A stretch of DNA of 64,000 nt. It comes from Microbacterium paraoxydans. Lineage in GTDB: Bacteria; Actinomycetota; Actinomycetes; Actinomycetales; Microbacteriaceae. Below, piece by piece: positions 54,070 through 62,854 of this stretch (its first letter is position 1; each line of letters begins with the position of its first letter). The DNA lies in assembly GCF_900105335.1 (NCBI RefSeq), contig NZ_LT629770.1, positions 3,224,001 through 3,288,000 of the forward strand, written 5' to 3'. The translations under genes and the position numbers were made by a program. The notes under the pieces are model-generated. The model was not told the origin of the DNA, did not search any database, and saw nothing but the letters and a program-made list of their open reading frames with translations.

Positions 54070-54098
54070 TTGACCCGAGCGAATGACACGGGTGTAAT
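54070..54098 (+). promoter_or_regulatory. Sigma-70-type promoter of whiB
   Basis: TTGACC (54070-54075), a 17-bp spacer and TGTAAT (54093-54098) predict a start near 54105 and a leader of about 45 nt. It is the only clear two-box promoter with a real 5' leader in the window. Confidence 0.6.
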
Positions 54099-54150
54099 TA
54101 GGTGAGCACGGCCCGCCAGGGGGGCGGTTTCTGAAGGGTTGGAGGTCGAG

Positions 54151-54468
54151 ATGACGGGTTACCGTTCCGATGTGCCGGAGAACTGGTTCGTCGATCCAGT
54201 CAACCTCGGTGTCCCCGGGGTCCGCCGGTCCGACCAGGACGACGACAACGCCCTCGCCTGGCAGAGCGATGCGCTCTGCTCGCAGACCGACCCCGAGGCG
54301 TTCTTCCCGGAGAAGGGCGGCTCGACGCGGGACGCCAAGCGCATCTGCACGGCGTGCGACGTCCGTGGCGAGTGCCTCGAGTACGCGCTGGCCAACGACG
54401 AGCGCTTCGGCATCTGGGGCGGTCTCTCCGAGCGCGAGCGGCGCAAGCTCAAGCGTCGCGCCAGCTGA
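54151..54468 (+). CDS. whiB: WhiB-family iron-sulfur regulator (WhiB2/WhmD type)
   Basis: This 105-residue protein has the four cluster-binding cysteines Cys43, Cys66, Cys69 and Cys75, GIWGG at 87-91 and a basic C-terminal tail ERRKLKRR. The sequence QTDPEAFFPEKGGST is the mark of the WhiB2/WhmD/WhiB group, which controls septation and cell division together with WhiA. ATG 54151 has GGAGG at 54141-54145, 5 nt away. It has its own promoter and a palindrome upstream, and precedes the envelope genes GT2 and DUF5719. Confidence 0.94.
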   Translation: MTGYRSDVPENWFVDPVNLGVPGVRRSDQDDDNALAWQSDALCSQTDPEAFFPEKGGSTRDAKRICTACDVRGECLEYALANDERFGIWGGLSERERRKLKRRAS

Positions 54469-54488
54469 CCCGACTTCGCGGCGCGGCT

Positions 54489-54505
54489 TCCCGGGCGCGC
54501 CGGGA
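54489..54505 (+). terminator. Possible weak terminator after whiB
   Basis: TCCCGG pairs with CCGGGA around a 5-nt loop, 21 nt after the whiB stop. The stem is short. Confidence 0.3.
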
Positions 54506-54535
54506 GCGGTGCGCATCCCGGCGTGACGCCCCGCA

Positions 54536-54541
54536 TAGGCT
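54536..54541 (+). promoter_or_regulatory. -10 box TAGGCT
   Basis: TAGGCT is followed by 9 nt and then ATG 54551; leaderless or a very short leader. Confidence 0.5.
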
Positions 54542-54550
54542 GACCACGTC

Positions 54551-57500
54551 ATGCCAGCCCGAGTTCATGCCCTCATCGTCGCGCGCCCCGGCCCCTCCGC
54601 CCGCGCCCAGCTCCTCCGCACGCTCGACGCCGTGCGCTCGCAGACGCTCCCGCCCGCGGCCGTCACACTGATCATCTGCGGCGACGCCACCACCGCACGG
54701 GAGAGCGAAGCCGTCGCCGCCACCGTCGAGGGCATCATCGAGGCGCGCGCGTCGACCTCGTTCGCCGAGGCCCTCGATCTGGCGCGCCCGCGCGTCCTCG
54801 ACGGATCGGCGATCTGGATCCTCGCGCAGGACACCGCCCCGCACCCGCGTGCGCTGGAGCGTCTCACCGGCATGCTGGAGCGGTCGCCGTCCGCCGCGAT
54901 CATCGCGCCGAAACTCGTCGCCACCGACAATGAGCGCGAGATCGTCTCCTTGGGCGTGAGCATGACCACGTTCGGCCGCTCGGTCGAGCTGGCGGCGGGG
55001 GAGTTGGACCAGGGCCAGCACGACCGGATGGATGACGCCCTCGGCGCCGACATCCGGGGCCTGCTCATTCGCGGAGAGGTGCGCGAGGCGCTTCGCCCCG
55101 ATCCTGCCCTCGGGGGTGCGGACGAAGGCCTCGACCTCGGCGTGCGGGCGCGACTCGGAGGCGGCCGTGTCGTCCTCGCTCCGGCTGCGAGGGTCTCCGC
55201 CGCTCCGGACGGCCCTGCGGCGCTCCCGGCGGGACGGGCGCGCCGTGCCTTCGTCACCCGCCTCGCCCAGCTGCATCGCCGCCTCGCCTATGCGCCTGCC
55301 GCCGCCGTGCCGCTGCACTGGCTGACGTTCCTGCCGCTCGCGCTGTGGCGTTCCCTCACCCATCTCATCGGCAAGCGGCCGGAGGCCGTGTTCCCGGAGT
55401 GGGGGGCTGCTCTCCTCGCGATGGTCCGTTTCGGCGCCGTCGCCCGATCGCGCGCCCGGATCCGTTCGTTCCGATCCTCCACCTGGGCGAGCATCGCCCC
55501 GCTGCGCGTCACCCCCGCACAACTGCGTCGCCGGCTCGACGACGGGCACGGCAGCGAGCATGGTGCCGTCAGCGAGCTCCGCTTCTTCTCCGGGGGCGGA
55601 GCCTGGGCGGTGCTGGCCGCGCTGGTGGTGAGCATCGCCTCCTTCACGAGTCTCCTGGCCTGGCCGGCGCTGGGAGGCGGTGGCCTCCTTCCCTTGCGTG
55701 AGACCGTCGGCGCGTTGTGGCAGGACGCGGCATGGGGTCTGCGCGGGATCGGCGTCGATCTCGTCGGACCGGCGGACCCGTTCGCTGCGATCATCGCCGT
55801 CCTGGGGTCGCTGTGGCCTGGCGCGCCGTCCTTCGCGATGGTGCTGCTGTGGATCCTCGCGCTGCCGCTCGCAGTCCTCGGCGGATGGTTCGCCGCGACC
55901 CGGGTCACCGATCGGGCCGGACTGCGCATCTTCGCCGGCATCGCGTGGGCGCTCGCGCCGACTTTCCTCACCGCGCTCGTGGACGGGCGGCCTTCTGCCG
56001 TGCTCGTCCACCTGCTGCTCCCGTGGCTGTTCCACTCGGCGGTGGTCGCCCACCGATCCTGGGGCGCGGCCGGCAGTGCGTCCCTGCTCCTGGCGGCGGT
56101 CGTCGCCTGTGCACCGGTCCTGGCTCCGGCCCTCGCGCTGCTGTGGGTCGTGGCTCTGGGGATCGTGCTCGGCACGGCGCAGTTCCGAGGTGCGGGCCGC
56201 CTGCTCTGGCTTCCCCTGCCCACCGCGGTGCTGTTCGCTCCCCTGATCTTCTGGCAGCTCGCCCACGGCAGCGCGCTCGGTCTGCTCGCCGATCCCGGCC
56301 TGACGTGGCTGGGGCCGCAGGCGTCGGCCGACGCCGCCGGACGCCTGGCGATCGCCGGGGGCTTCCCGACGAACGATCTGGCGGGCTGGGCGAGCGTCGT
56401 CCCCGGAACCTGGGCGGCGCTGCTCTGCGCACCGCTCGCGCTGCTCGCGCTGGGATCCGCCGTCTCCCCTCGATGGCGGGCGGGCATCACCCTGCTGGTC
56501 GTCGCGCTCAGCGGACTGGCAACCGCCTTTCTCGCCGTCGGGATCAGCGTCGCCGCCGCGGGGGGCACCCCGGTGCCGATCTGGCCCGGCACCGGTCTGA
56601 GCCTCGCCTGGATCGGCGTCGTGGGTGCCGCGACGATCACGCTCGACACGGCGATCACGCTGCCGCGCCTGCGCGTCGCCGCCACAGGGGTGGCCGCCCT
56701 CGCCCTCGTGGCGTGCGCTGTCCCTGCTCTCACCGCCTTCCACACCGACCGCTCCGCACTGACGAACGGCCCCGAGTCCACCCTTCCCGCCTATGTGCGA
56801 GCCCAGGCGGCAGGGGACCGGCCGATCTCCACTCTCATCCTCACGCCCCAGAACGACGGCGGTCTCGCTGTCGTCGTGGTGCGCGGTCCCAGCGAGACCC
56901 TGGGCTCGCAGACCACGATGCTCTCGACGGCGGTCGAACCGCAGGGGACCGACATCGCGACTCTCGCCGTCGACCTCATCTCCGCCCGCGACTTCGACGC
57001 GCCGGCGGAACTGCTCGCGCAGGGGATCAGCTACGTCCTCCTCGCGGAGGCGCCGGGCGAGGGGGATCGCGCACGCACACTGCGCACGGCGTCCGTAGCC
57101 GCGATCGACCAACGGGCCGGCCTCGTGCAGGCCGGGTCGACGGATCGAGGAGTCCTCTGGCGCCTCGAGGGCGAGCCGGCGGCGTCGGCATCGCTGAGCG
57201 CGACCCAGGAGGGCACCGCCCGGCTCGTCGTGACGGTGCAGCTCCTGGTCCTGCTCGCCGCGCTGCTCCTGTCCATCCCGACGCGCGCGTCGCGTCGGGC
57301 GGCGAGGGCGCAGTCGCGGATCGTCGGCAGGGCGCCGGAGGAGCCGCTGGTGCTCCCGCGGCATGCGGAGGACACCGTGCCAGACGCGGCTGACGTGCCG
57401 CCGGTCGGCACCGTCGAGGATCCGCAGGACGAGCCCGCGCTGGCCGACGAGGCGCTCGCCCCGATCGCCGACGCGCACCCGACCGACGAAGACCATGACG

Positions 57501-57583
57501 ACGTGCCGGACGGCGCTCCGACCGAGGACCGTGCGTCCGCCGAGAGCCGAGGAAGCACCGGCACCGAGGAGGACCACCGATGA
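54551..57583 (+). CDS. Large GT2-fold / multi-helix membrane protein
   Basis: This 1010-residue protein has a GT-A-like domain (1-220) with LIVARPGPSARAQLLRTLDA at its start and ILAQDTAPHPRALERL where the metal motif would be; only one Asp is kept there, so activity is doubtful. About 12 membrane helices (250-740) and an extracytoplasmic part (about 750-890) follow. One more helix precedes an acidic, disordered tail (about 925-1010). ATGA overlap couples it to DUF5719. The pairing behind whiB suggests an envelope-glycan function in growth or division. Confidence 0.75.
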   Translation: MPARVHALIVARPGPSARAQLLRTLDAVRSQTLPPAAVTLIICGDATTARESEAVAATVEGIIEARASTSFAEALDLARPRVLDGSAIWILAQDTAPHPRALERLTGMLERSPSAAIIAPKLVATDNEREIVSLGVSMTTFGRSVELAAGELDQGQHDRMDDALGADIRGLLIRGEVREALRPDPALGGADEGLDLGVRARLGGGRVVLAPAARVSAAPDGPAALPAGRARRAFVTRLAQLHRRLAYAPAAAVPLHWLTFLPLALWRSLTHLIGKRPEAVFPEWGAALLAMVRFGAVARSRARIRSFRSSTWASIAPLRVTPAQLRRRLDDGHGSEHGAVSELRFFSGGGAWAVLAALVVSIASFTSLLAWPALGGGGLLPLRETVGALWQDAAWGLRGIGVDLVGPADPFAAIIAVLGSLWPGAPSFAMVLLWILALPLAVLGGWFAATRVTDRAGLRIFAGIAWALAPTFLTALVDGRPSAVLVHLLLPWLFHSAVVAHRSWGAAGSASLLLAAVVACAPVLAPALALLWVVALGIVLGTAQFRGAGRLLWLPLPTAVLFAPLIFWQLAHGSALGLLADPGLTWLGPQASADAAGRLAIAGGFPTNDLAGWASVVPGTWAALLCAPLALLALGSAVSPRWRAGITLLVVALSGLATAFLAVGISVAAAGGTPVPIWPGTGLSLAWIGVVGAATITLDTAITLPRLRVAATGVAALALVACAVPALTAFHTDRSALTNGPESTLPAYVRAQAAGDRPISTLILTPQNDGGLAVVVVRGPSETLGSQTTMLSTAVEPQGTDIATLAVDLISARDFDAPAELLAQGISYVLLAEAPGEGDRARTLRTASVAAIDQRAGLVQAGSTDRGVLWRLEGEPAASASLSATQEGTARLVVTVQLLVLLAALLLSIPTRASRRAARAQSRIVGRAPEEPLVLPRHAEDTVPDAADVPPVGTVEDPQDEPALADEALAPIADAHPTDEDHDDVPDGAPTEDRASAESRGSTGTEEDHR

Positions 57584-58962
57584 CCGGCAACCGTGCGTTC
57601 CGCGTCGCCGCGACCAGTGCGCGCGTCGTCACCGGAGTCGTGGTCGCCGCGGCCTGTGTGCTGGGCGTCGCGACCGCCGTGCACGCCCCCTGGCCGACAG
57701 TGACGCACGAGCCGGCACAGCAGCAGGTGACTCCGCTCCCGGGGGACAGCGTCCTGGTGTGCGCGGGCGATTTCCGCGCTCTCGGTCGCAACACGGCCGC
57801 CCCGTCGGAGATGCGCCGGGCGGCGACTCCTGAACTCACGGCAGGGGGCACGAGCGGTGTCCCGTCGCAGGCGGGGCTCGCCGTCCCGGATCTGGTGGAC
57901 GGACAGGAGGTGCCCGTGCTCACCGGCGCCGTGGAGGGACGCACGGCGCCGCTCATCGCGGGAGCCGAGTCGTCCACCCTCGCCGCGGACGACCTCGCCG
58001 GCTTCGCAGCATCGCCCTGCGGGATCCCGCGGCTGGAGTCGTGGCTCGTCGGAGGGTCGGTGGGCACCGGAGCAGAGGATGTAGTTCTCCTCGCCAACGC
58101 GTCCGACGTCCCCGCGACCGTGACCCTCGCGGTATACGGATCGGCGCGTGGCGGTCGTACCGTCATCGTCCCTCCGCGCACGCAGACGGCGCTGCCGCTG
58201 ACCTCCATCGCCGCAGGCAACGACATCCCCGTCGTCAAGGTGAGCGCGGTCGGGGCCCCGGTCCGCGCCGTCCTGCAGTCCGCGCTGATGCAGGTGCTCG
58301 ACCCGGTGGGGGCCGACCAGCAGGAAGCGGTGCCCGGGCCCCAGCAGCGCGTCGTGCTCCCAGGCGTGCAGGCGTTCGCCGCGACGGGGGACCAGGGAGA
58401 CATGACGGTGCTGCGACTGCTTGCTCCCGGCGCGGACGCGGTCGCCCAGGTCCGCGTGACCGCCGAGGGCGGCGGTGCCGGTCTGGACGAGTTCACGGTG
58501 CCGCTGACCGCGGACGAGCCGGCCCAGGTCTCGCTCAGCGGCCTCGAGCCCGGGACGTACACCGTGGAGATCGAGGCCGACGCCCCGGTCATCGCGGGAG
58601 TCCGTCAGCAGGACGGCTTCGGAGCGGATTCCGACTTCGCGTGGGTCACCCCCGCCCCCGAGATCGATGCGGAGGTCGCGTTCGCGGTGCCGTCCGGTCC
58701 GTCTCCGCGACTCCAGCTGGCCAACACGTCCGACGAGGACACCACCGTCGCGCTCTCGTCCGTCGACGGGGGGTCGCCGCAGGAGATCGTCATCCCGGCG
58801 GGGGAGACCCGAGGGCTCGATGTCGCGGCGGAGACGACCTACCTGCTCCGGCCATCGGGTGAGGTGCATGCCGCCGTCGCGATGACCGCGCCGGGCGCCG
58901 TTGCCGTGCTCCCGGTCCCGCCGTCCCCTGGCGTCGAGACGTCGATCACCGTCTACCCCTGA
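57580..58962 (+). CDS. DUF5719 secreted/membrane-anchored protein
   Basis: This 460-residue protein has an N-terminal signal anchor (about 14-34) and a beta-rich extracytoplasmic domain. Repeating blocks such as VVLLANASDVPATVTLAVYG and LQLANTSDEDTTVALSSVDG indicate two or more similar Ig-like modules. DUF5719 has no known activity; its genes usually lie beside the large GT2 membrane protein, as here with an ATGA overlap. It may be the outer partner of that protein. It converges with the zincin-like gene. Confidence 0.8.
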   Translation: MTGNRAFRVAATSARVVTGVVVAAACVLGVATAVHAPWPTVTHEPAQQQVTPLPGDSVLVCAGDFRALGRNTAAPSEMRRAATPELTAGGTSGVPSQAGLAVPDLVDGQEVPVLTGAVEGRTAPLIAGAESSTLAADDLAGFAASPCGIPRLESWLVGGSVGTGAEDVVLLANASDVPATVTLAVYGSARGGRTVIVPPRTQTALPLTSIAAGNDIPVVKVSAVGAPVRAVLQSALMQVLDPVGADQQEAVPGPQQRVVLPGVQAFAATGDQGDMTVLRLLAPGADAVAQVRVTAEGGGAGLDEFTVPLTADEPAQVSLSGLEPGTYTVEIEADAPVIAGVRQQDGFGADSDFAWVTPAPEIDAEVAFAVPSGPSPRLQLANTSDEDTTVALSSVDGGSPQEIVIPAGETRGLDVAAETTYLLRPSGEVHAAVAMTAPGAVAVLPVPPSPGVETSITVYP

Positions 58963-58971
58963 CGAGCCGGA

Positions 58972-59397
58972 TCAGTGGTCGTGGCCGAGATCCCACGGCT
59001 CCCGGCCCACGTACTCGGCCGCCGCGCGGAAGACAGCGCTCTCGATCGCCATCCGTCGATGCGCGGCGTCGTCGTGACCGGGCGGAAGAAGGCGTTCGAC
59101 GGGGATGCGGAAGAGGACGATCCTCCGCTGCTCACGGTCGAGATGCCAGCGCGGCACCTCGCCGTCGGCGTCGTACGACGGCAGCGCACCGATCTCGAAC
59201 CGGACGTCCTGGAGCTCCGGCCACGTCCCGCGGAGGAACTCGACCGCGGTGCCGACGGTGAGATCGAAGCGATCGATGCGCCCATCCAAAGGGGCGAGCG
59301 GAGGCTTGACGACCTCGCTGCGCCCGAGGCGGCCGTGTCGGCCGTGCCTGGCACCGCGGCGAGCGGCGGAGGCGGGGACGGAACGGCGACGGGGCAT
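58972..59397 (-). CDS. Zincin-like metallopeptidase-family protein lacking HEXXH
   Basis: This 141-residue protein has a basic disordered N terminus (1-40). The core RFDLTVGTAVEFLRGTWPEL matches the actinobacterial branch of the PF06262 family, next to whiB2 and DUF3499 in many genomes. At the expected active site it reads RMAIESAVFRAAAEYVG, with no HEXXH. Metal-dependent peptidase activity is therefore unlikely as written. A TAGACT box is placed 7 nt before ATG 59397. Confidence 0.75.
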   Translation of the reverse strand: MPRRRSVPASAARRGARHGRHGRLGRSEVVKPPLAPLDGRIDRFDLTVGTAVEFLRGTWPELQDVRFEIGALPSYDADGEVPRWHLDREQRRIVLFRIPVERLLPPGHDDAAHRRMAIESAVFRAAAEYVGREPWDLGHDH

Positions 59398-59404
59398 GTC
59401 GAAA

Positions 59405-59410
59405 AGTCTA
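59405..59410 (-). promoter_or_regulatory. -10 box TAGACT, leaderless zincin-like gene
   Basis: On the minus strand TAGACT is followed by 7 nt and then ATG 59397. Confidence 0.55.
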
Positions 59411-59462
59411 GGCGCAGCGGCCGCTTCCGGCGCGGCACCGCCGCCGCGGTCGGATGGAGTCG

Positions 59463-59468
59463 TACGCT
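59463..59468 (+). promoter_or_regulatory. -10 box TACGCT, leaderless DUF3499 gene
   Basis: TACGCT is followed by 7 nt and then ATG 59476. Confidence 0.55.
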
Positions 59469-59475
59469 GACGGGG

Positions 59476-59682
59476 ATGGACGGACGACTGTGCTCGAAGG
59501 TCGGCTGCGCGCGCGAGGCCGTGGCCACCCTCACGTATGACTACGGCGACCAGATGGCCGCACTCGGCCCGCTCGGCGCGGCGAACGATCCGCAGGCGCA
59601 CGACCTCTGCGCGCCGCACGCCGACCGGCTCTCGGTCCCCGCGGGATGGCTCGTCGTCCGCCACGAGGCGCTGCGCGCATGA
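59476..59682 (+). CDS. DUF3499 small zinc-ribbon-like protein
   Basis: This 68-residue protein starts LCSKVGCAREAVATLTYDYG and later has DLCAPHADRLSVPAGW. The pattern C-x4-C ... C-x2-H is typical of DUF3499 and suggests a small zinc site. Many family members carry a long disordered C-terminal extension; this one stops soon after the core. Divergent from its usual neighbour, the zincin-like gene. Function unknown. Confidence 0.85.
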   Translation: MDGRLCSKVGCAREAVATLTYDYGDQMAALGPLGAANDPQAHDLCAPHADRLSVPAGWLVVRHEALRA

Positions 59683-59711
59683 GCGCGGACCGCCCCTGAC
59701 CGGCGAGGCCG

Positions 59712-60521
59712 TCAGACGCTGAGACGGCGACCGGTCAGGCGCTCCGCGCGCCGGTCCGCGGTGGCGAGCGCGCGGCGTTCGCGCTCGCGCCGGAGAACGG
59801 TGACACCGACCAGGACGAGCTCGGGTGGCGCAGCCGGTAGGGGGGAGATGAAGGGCGCGGCCTCGGTGAGCAGATCGCGGGCTACCCGCTCCCGCGCAGC
59901 CGGGAGCATGCGGGGAGCGCTCACGAGGAACTGCGAGATGCGCCGGGCGAGTCGGTCCGGAAGGCGCGCCACATCGGCCACCTGTGCCCACGCCGTCAGC
60001 TGCGGAGGCAGCACCGGTGCGAGCGTGACCAGCTTCGGAGTGCGCACCCGCTGGCTGTACGTGCCGGCGACGAGGTCGCCCAGCCGCTGGGATCGAGCCG
60101 TGAAGGCGCCGACGAGCACGGCGAGGCCGCCGAAGGTGAGGTAGATCTCGAGGACGCCGAGCAGCGCGCGGATGAACGCGTGGCGGAATCCGGCGGCTCC
60201 GCCGTCCATCCGCACGATCCTGCCGCCGACGGCGAGTTTTCCGAGGCTCCGTCCCTTCAGCGCCACCTCCATCGTGATCGGCAGGATCACGAAGCTGATG
60301 ACGAGGGAAGCCACGAGGGCGATGCGGTCGGTCGCCGGGTCGAGCACGCCGATGTCGAGGAGCCAGATGCGCAGGAGGATCGACCCGACGAAGACGGCAT
60401 AGCCGAGCAACATGTCGATGACGGCCCCGGCCGCCCGAAGGAGGAACCCCACGGGCTGGACGTCGATCGCGACCGCCTCCCCGGAGAGCACCTCATCGGA
60501 GACGTCGATCTGCGCGGACAT
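59712..60521 (-). CDS. RDD family membrane protein
   Basis: This 269-residue protein has an RDD domain (about 20-160): GFLLRAAGAVIDMLLGYAV supplies the Arg and Asp positions, and four hydrophobic segments follow, with KGRSLGKLAVGGRIVR between them. The C-terminal 110 residues are cytoplasmic and Arg-rich. RDD proteins beside SpoIIM, DUF58 and MoxR form a conserved actinobacterial cluster of unknown role. ATG 60521 is back-to-back with the SpoIIM start, 16 bp apart. Confidence 0.88.
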   Translation of the reverse strand: MSAQIDVSDEVLSGEAVAIDVQPVGFLLRAAGAVIDMLLGYAVFVGSILLRIWLLDIGVLDPATDRIALVASLVISFVILPITMEVALKGRSLGKLAVGGRIVRMDGGAAGFRHAFIRALLGVLEIYLTFGGLAVLVGAFTARSQRLGDLVAGTYSQRVRTPKLVTLAPVLPPQLTAWAQVADVARLPDRLARRISQFLVSAPRMLPAARERVARDLLTEAAPFISPLPAAPPELVLVGVTVLRRERERRALATADRRAERLTGRRLSV

Positions 60522-60524
60522 GAG

Positions 60525-60530
60525 TACAGT
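60525..60530 (+). promoter_or_regulatory. -10 box TACAGT, leaderless SpoIIM gene
   Basis: TACAGT is followed by 7 nt and then GTG 60538. The box overlaps the divergent RDD start region (minus-strand TACTGT). Confidence 0.5.
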
Positions 60531-60537
60531 AAATCAG

Positions 60538-61530
60538 GTGGATGCCGATGCCCTCACCGATGTGCGCCGGTCCGAATGGGAACGGTTGGACACCCTCAGT
60601 CGCGCCCGTCTGGACGGCGCCGGTGTCGATGAGCTCATCGTGCGGTACCGCGCCGCCTCGGCCGATCTCGCGGAGCTCAAGACGTCGGTCGGGGAGTCGC
60701 CGCAAGGCGCCTACCTCTCCACGATCCTCGTGCGCGCGCGGCTCCGGCTCACGGGTGCTGCCGACAGCATCCTCACGCAGACGTCGCGGTTCTTCCGTCT
60801 CCAACTGCCCGCAGCCCTCTACCGGCTGCGGTGGACGACCCTCGTCATCGCTCTCGCCTTCGTGGCCGTCGCCGTCGGCACCGCGGCCTGGATCGCGAGC
60901 GACCCCGCCCTCGTCGCCACTCTCGGGCCGCCCGACGCCCTTCAGCAGTACGCCGACGAGAGCTTCACGGGGTACTACACCGAGAACCCGGCAGCAGTGT
61001 TCATGGGCATGGTCTGGACGAACAACGCCTGGATCGCGATGCAGTGCGTGCTGTTCGGGGTGACCGGCATCTGGCCCGTCTACATGCTCGTGCAGAACGC
61101 CATGGGGCTGGGCACGTCCGGTGCGGTCATGGCGGTCCACGACAAGGCCGACCTCATGATCCTGTACATCCTTCCGCACGGCATGCTCGAGATGACGTGC
61201 ATCTTCGTCGCTGCGGCCGCCGGTCTGCACATGTTCTGGGCCTGGGTCGCCCCGGGCCACCGCACGCGCGGCGAGGCGCTCGCGGAGGAGGGCAGGGCGC
61301 TGGCCACCGTCGCCCTCGGTCTCGTGTTCGCGCTCTTCCTCTCCGGACTCGTCGAGGGTTTCGTCACCGGATGGGCCCTGCCCTGGCCGGTCAAGATCGG
61401 CATCGGTGCCGCGGCCCTCGCGGTCTTCCTCATCTACATGCTCGTGATCGGCCGACGCGCTTCTCGTCGCGGCGAGACCGGTGATCTCGTGGAGTACGAG
61501 TCCGGCACGCCGCGGCTCGTCGCCGGGTGA
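60538..61530 (+). CDS. Stage II sporulation protein M (SpoIIM) family membrane protein
   Basis: This 330-residue protein has a cytoplasmic helical N terminus (1-95), then about six helices. FMGMVWTNNAWIAMQCVLFG, QNAMGLGTSGAVMAVH and YILPHGMLEMTCIFVAAAAG are typical of the family. In a non-sporulating actinomycete the role is not endospore engulfment; the gene travels with RDD, DUF58 and MoxR. GTG 60538 follows a leaderless -10 box. The minus-strand DUF58 gene converges 16 nt after it. Confidence 0.9.
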   Translation: MDADALTDVRRSEWERLDTLSRARLDGAGVDELIVRYRAASADLAELKTSVGESPQGAYLSTILVRARLRLTGAADSILTQTSRFFRLQLPAALYRLRWTTLVIALAFVAVAVGTAAWIASDPALVATLGPPDALQQYADESFTGYYTENPAAVFMGMVWTNNAWIAMQCVLFGVTGIWPVYMLVQNAMGLGTSGAVMAVHDKADLMILYILPHGMLEMTCIFVAAAAGLHMFWAWVAPGHRTRGEALAEEGRALATVALGLVFALFLSGLVEGFVTGWALPWPVKIGIGAAALAVFLIYMLVIGRRASRRGETGDLVEYESGTPRLVAG

Positions 61531-61546
61531 GGGTCGGCGTCCGCGG

Positions 61547-62854
61547 TCAGAGCCGCCCCGCCGCCTTGAGCTCGAGGTAGCGGTCGGCGATCCGCGGCGG
61601 GAGGTCTTCGGGGTCCGCGGCGATGGCCTCGCCGCCGGCCCGACGGATCGCGTCCGCGACGTTCTCGGCGTCCCGGAGCGTGCGCTCGGCGGCGGCGGCG
61701 AGATAGACGTCCTCGCGTGATCCTCGGGCGCGGGCCAGCGCGGCGATGCCGTCATCGGTCACCGACCCGACGAGCACCGTCGTCGCGCGCGAGGCGTCCG
61801 GGAAGGCCCCGAGGAAGCCCCGGGCGGACTCGGCCGCGTCCTGAGCGGTGAGCACGACGACGAGGGACGGCCGCGTCGTCAGCGTGCGCACCGCCGCGAA
61901 GGCCGCATGCCAGTCCGTGTCGACGAGGCGGGCGTGCACCGGAGCCATCGCATCGGTGAGCGCGGGCAGGAGCGCGGCGCCGTCCACTCCGGTCACCCGT
62001 GCCCGGGTGACCCTGTCGTGCATGAGGAGGTGGACGTGATCCCCCGCCCGTGCGGCGAGCGCCGACAGCAGGAGCGCCGCCTCCAACGCCGCATCGAGCC
62101 GCGTGCCGTCACCGACCCTGGCGGCAGCCGTGCGCCCGGTGTCGACGATGAGGACCACATGCCGGTCCCGCTCGGGACGCCACGTGCGGAGCATCGTCGT
62201 GCCCGCCCGCGCCGTCGCCCGCCAGTCGATGGAGCGCACGTCGTCGCCGCGGACGTACTCGCGCAGCGAGTCGAACTCGGTGCCCTGGCCGCGGACCTGG
62301 ATGCTCGTGTTGCCGTCGAGCTCGCGCAGGCGCGCCAACCGGGAGGGCAGATGCTTGCGCGAGGTGAAGGCGGGGAGCACGCGGATCGCGCCGCGGACGG
62401 GGTGCTGCGCCTGTCGGCCGGCGAGCCGCAGGGGCCCTCGGGAACGGAGCGCGACGAAGGCACTGACGAGCTCGCCCCGGCGCCGCGGACGCAGGGGGAT
62501 GTCCACCCGCCGTCGTTCGCCGGGCGGGACGCGCAGGTGCTGCCGCTCGGATGGCGCTCCCGCGGTGGGCTGCCAGGCGTCGCGGAGGAGGACGTCGAGC
62601 ATCCGCGTCCCCCGGTTCTGCACCGCCACGCTGACCGGGATCAACTCGCCGAGGCGCGCGCGCGACGGGACACGACGGGTGACGGTCGCCGCGCGCGGGT
62701 CGCCTGCGAAGACGAGATCGACGGCGACGAGGAGGACGCAGAGACCGATCCACCCGCCCAGGACGGCGTAGGGTGGGAAGCCCGCCAGTCCGGCGAGGAC
62801 CAGCGGCACGATGCCGACGGCGAGGGCGACGGCGAGACGGCCCGTGACGAACAC
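61547..62854 (-). CDS. DUF58 domain protein
   Basis: This 435-residue protein has two N-terminal helices (about 5-50), a beta-rich region, then a DUF58/vWA-like domain with VRGQGTEFDSLREYVRGDDV, RSIDWRATARAG and a MIDAS-like VVLIVDTGR (DTG rather than DxSxS). DUF58 proteins are usual partners of MoxR AAA+ ATPases, thought to be chaperone-like systems for assembling or activating protein complexes. GTG 62854 abuts the MoxR stop with no gap. Confidence 0.9.
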   Translation of the reverse strand: MFVTGRLAVALAVGIVPLVLAGLAGFPPYAVLGGWIGLCVLLVAVDLVFAGDPRAATVTRRVPSRARLGELIPVSVAVQNRGTRMLDVLLRDAWQPTAGAPSERQHLRVPPGERRRVDIPLRPRRRGELVSAFVALRSRGPLRLAGRQAQHPVRGAIRVLPAFTSRKHLPSRLARLRELDGNTSIQVRGQGTEFDSLREYVRGDDVRSIDWRATARAGTTMLRTWRPERDRHVVLIVDTGRTAAARVGDGTRLDAALEAALLLSALAARAGDHVHLLMHDRVTRARVTGVDGAALLPALTDAMAPVHARLVDTDWHAAFAAVRTLTTRPSLVVVLTAQDAAESARGFLGAFPDASRATTVLVGSVTDDGIAALARARGSREDVYLAAAAERTLRDAENVADAIRRAGGEAIAADPEDLPPRIADRYLELKAAGRL

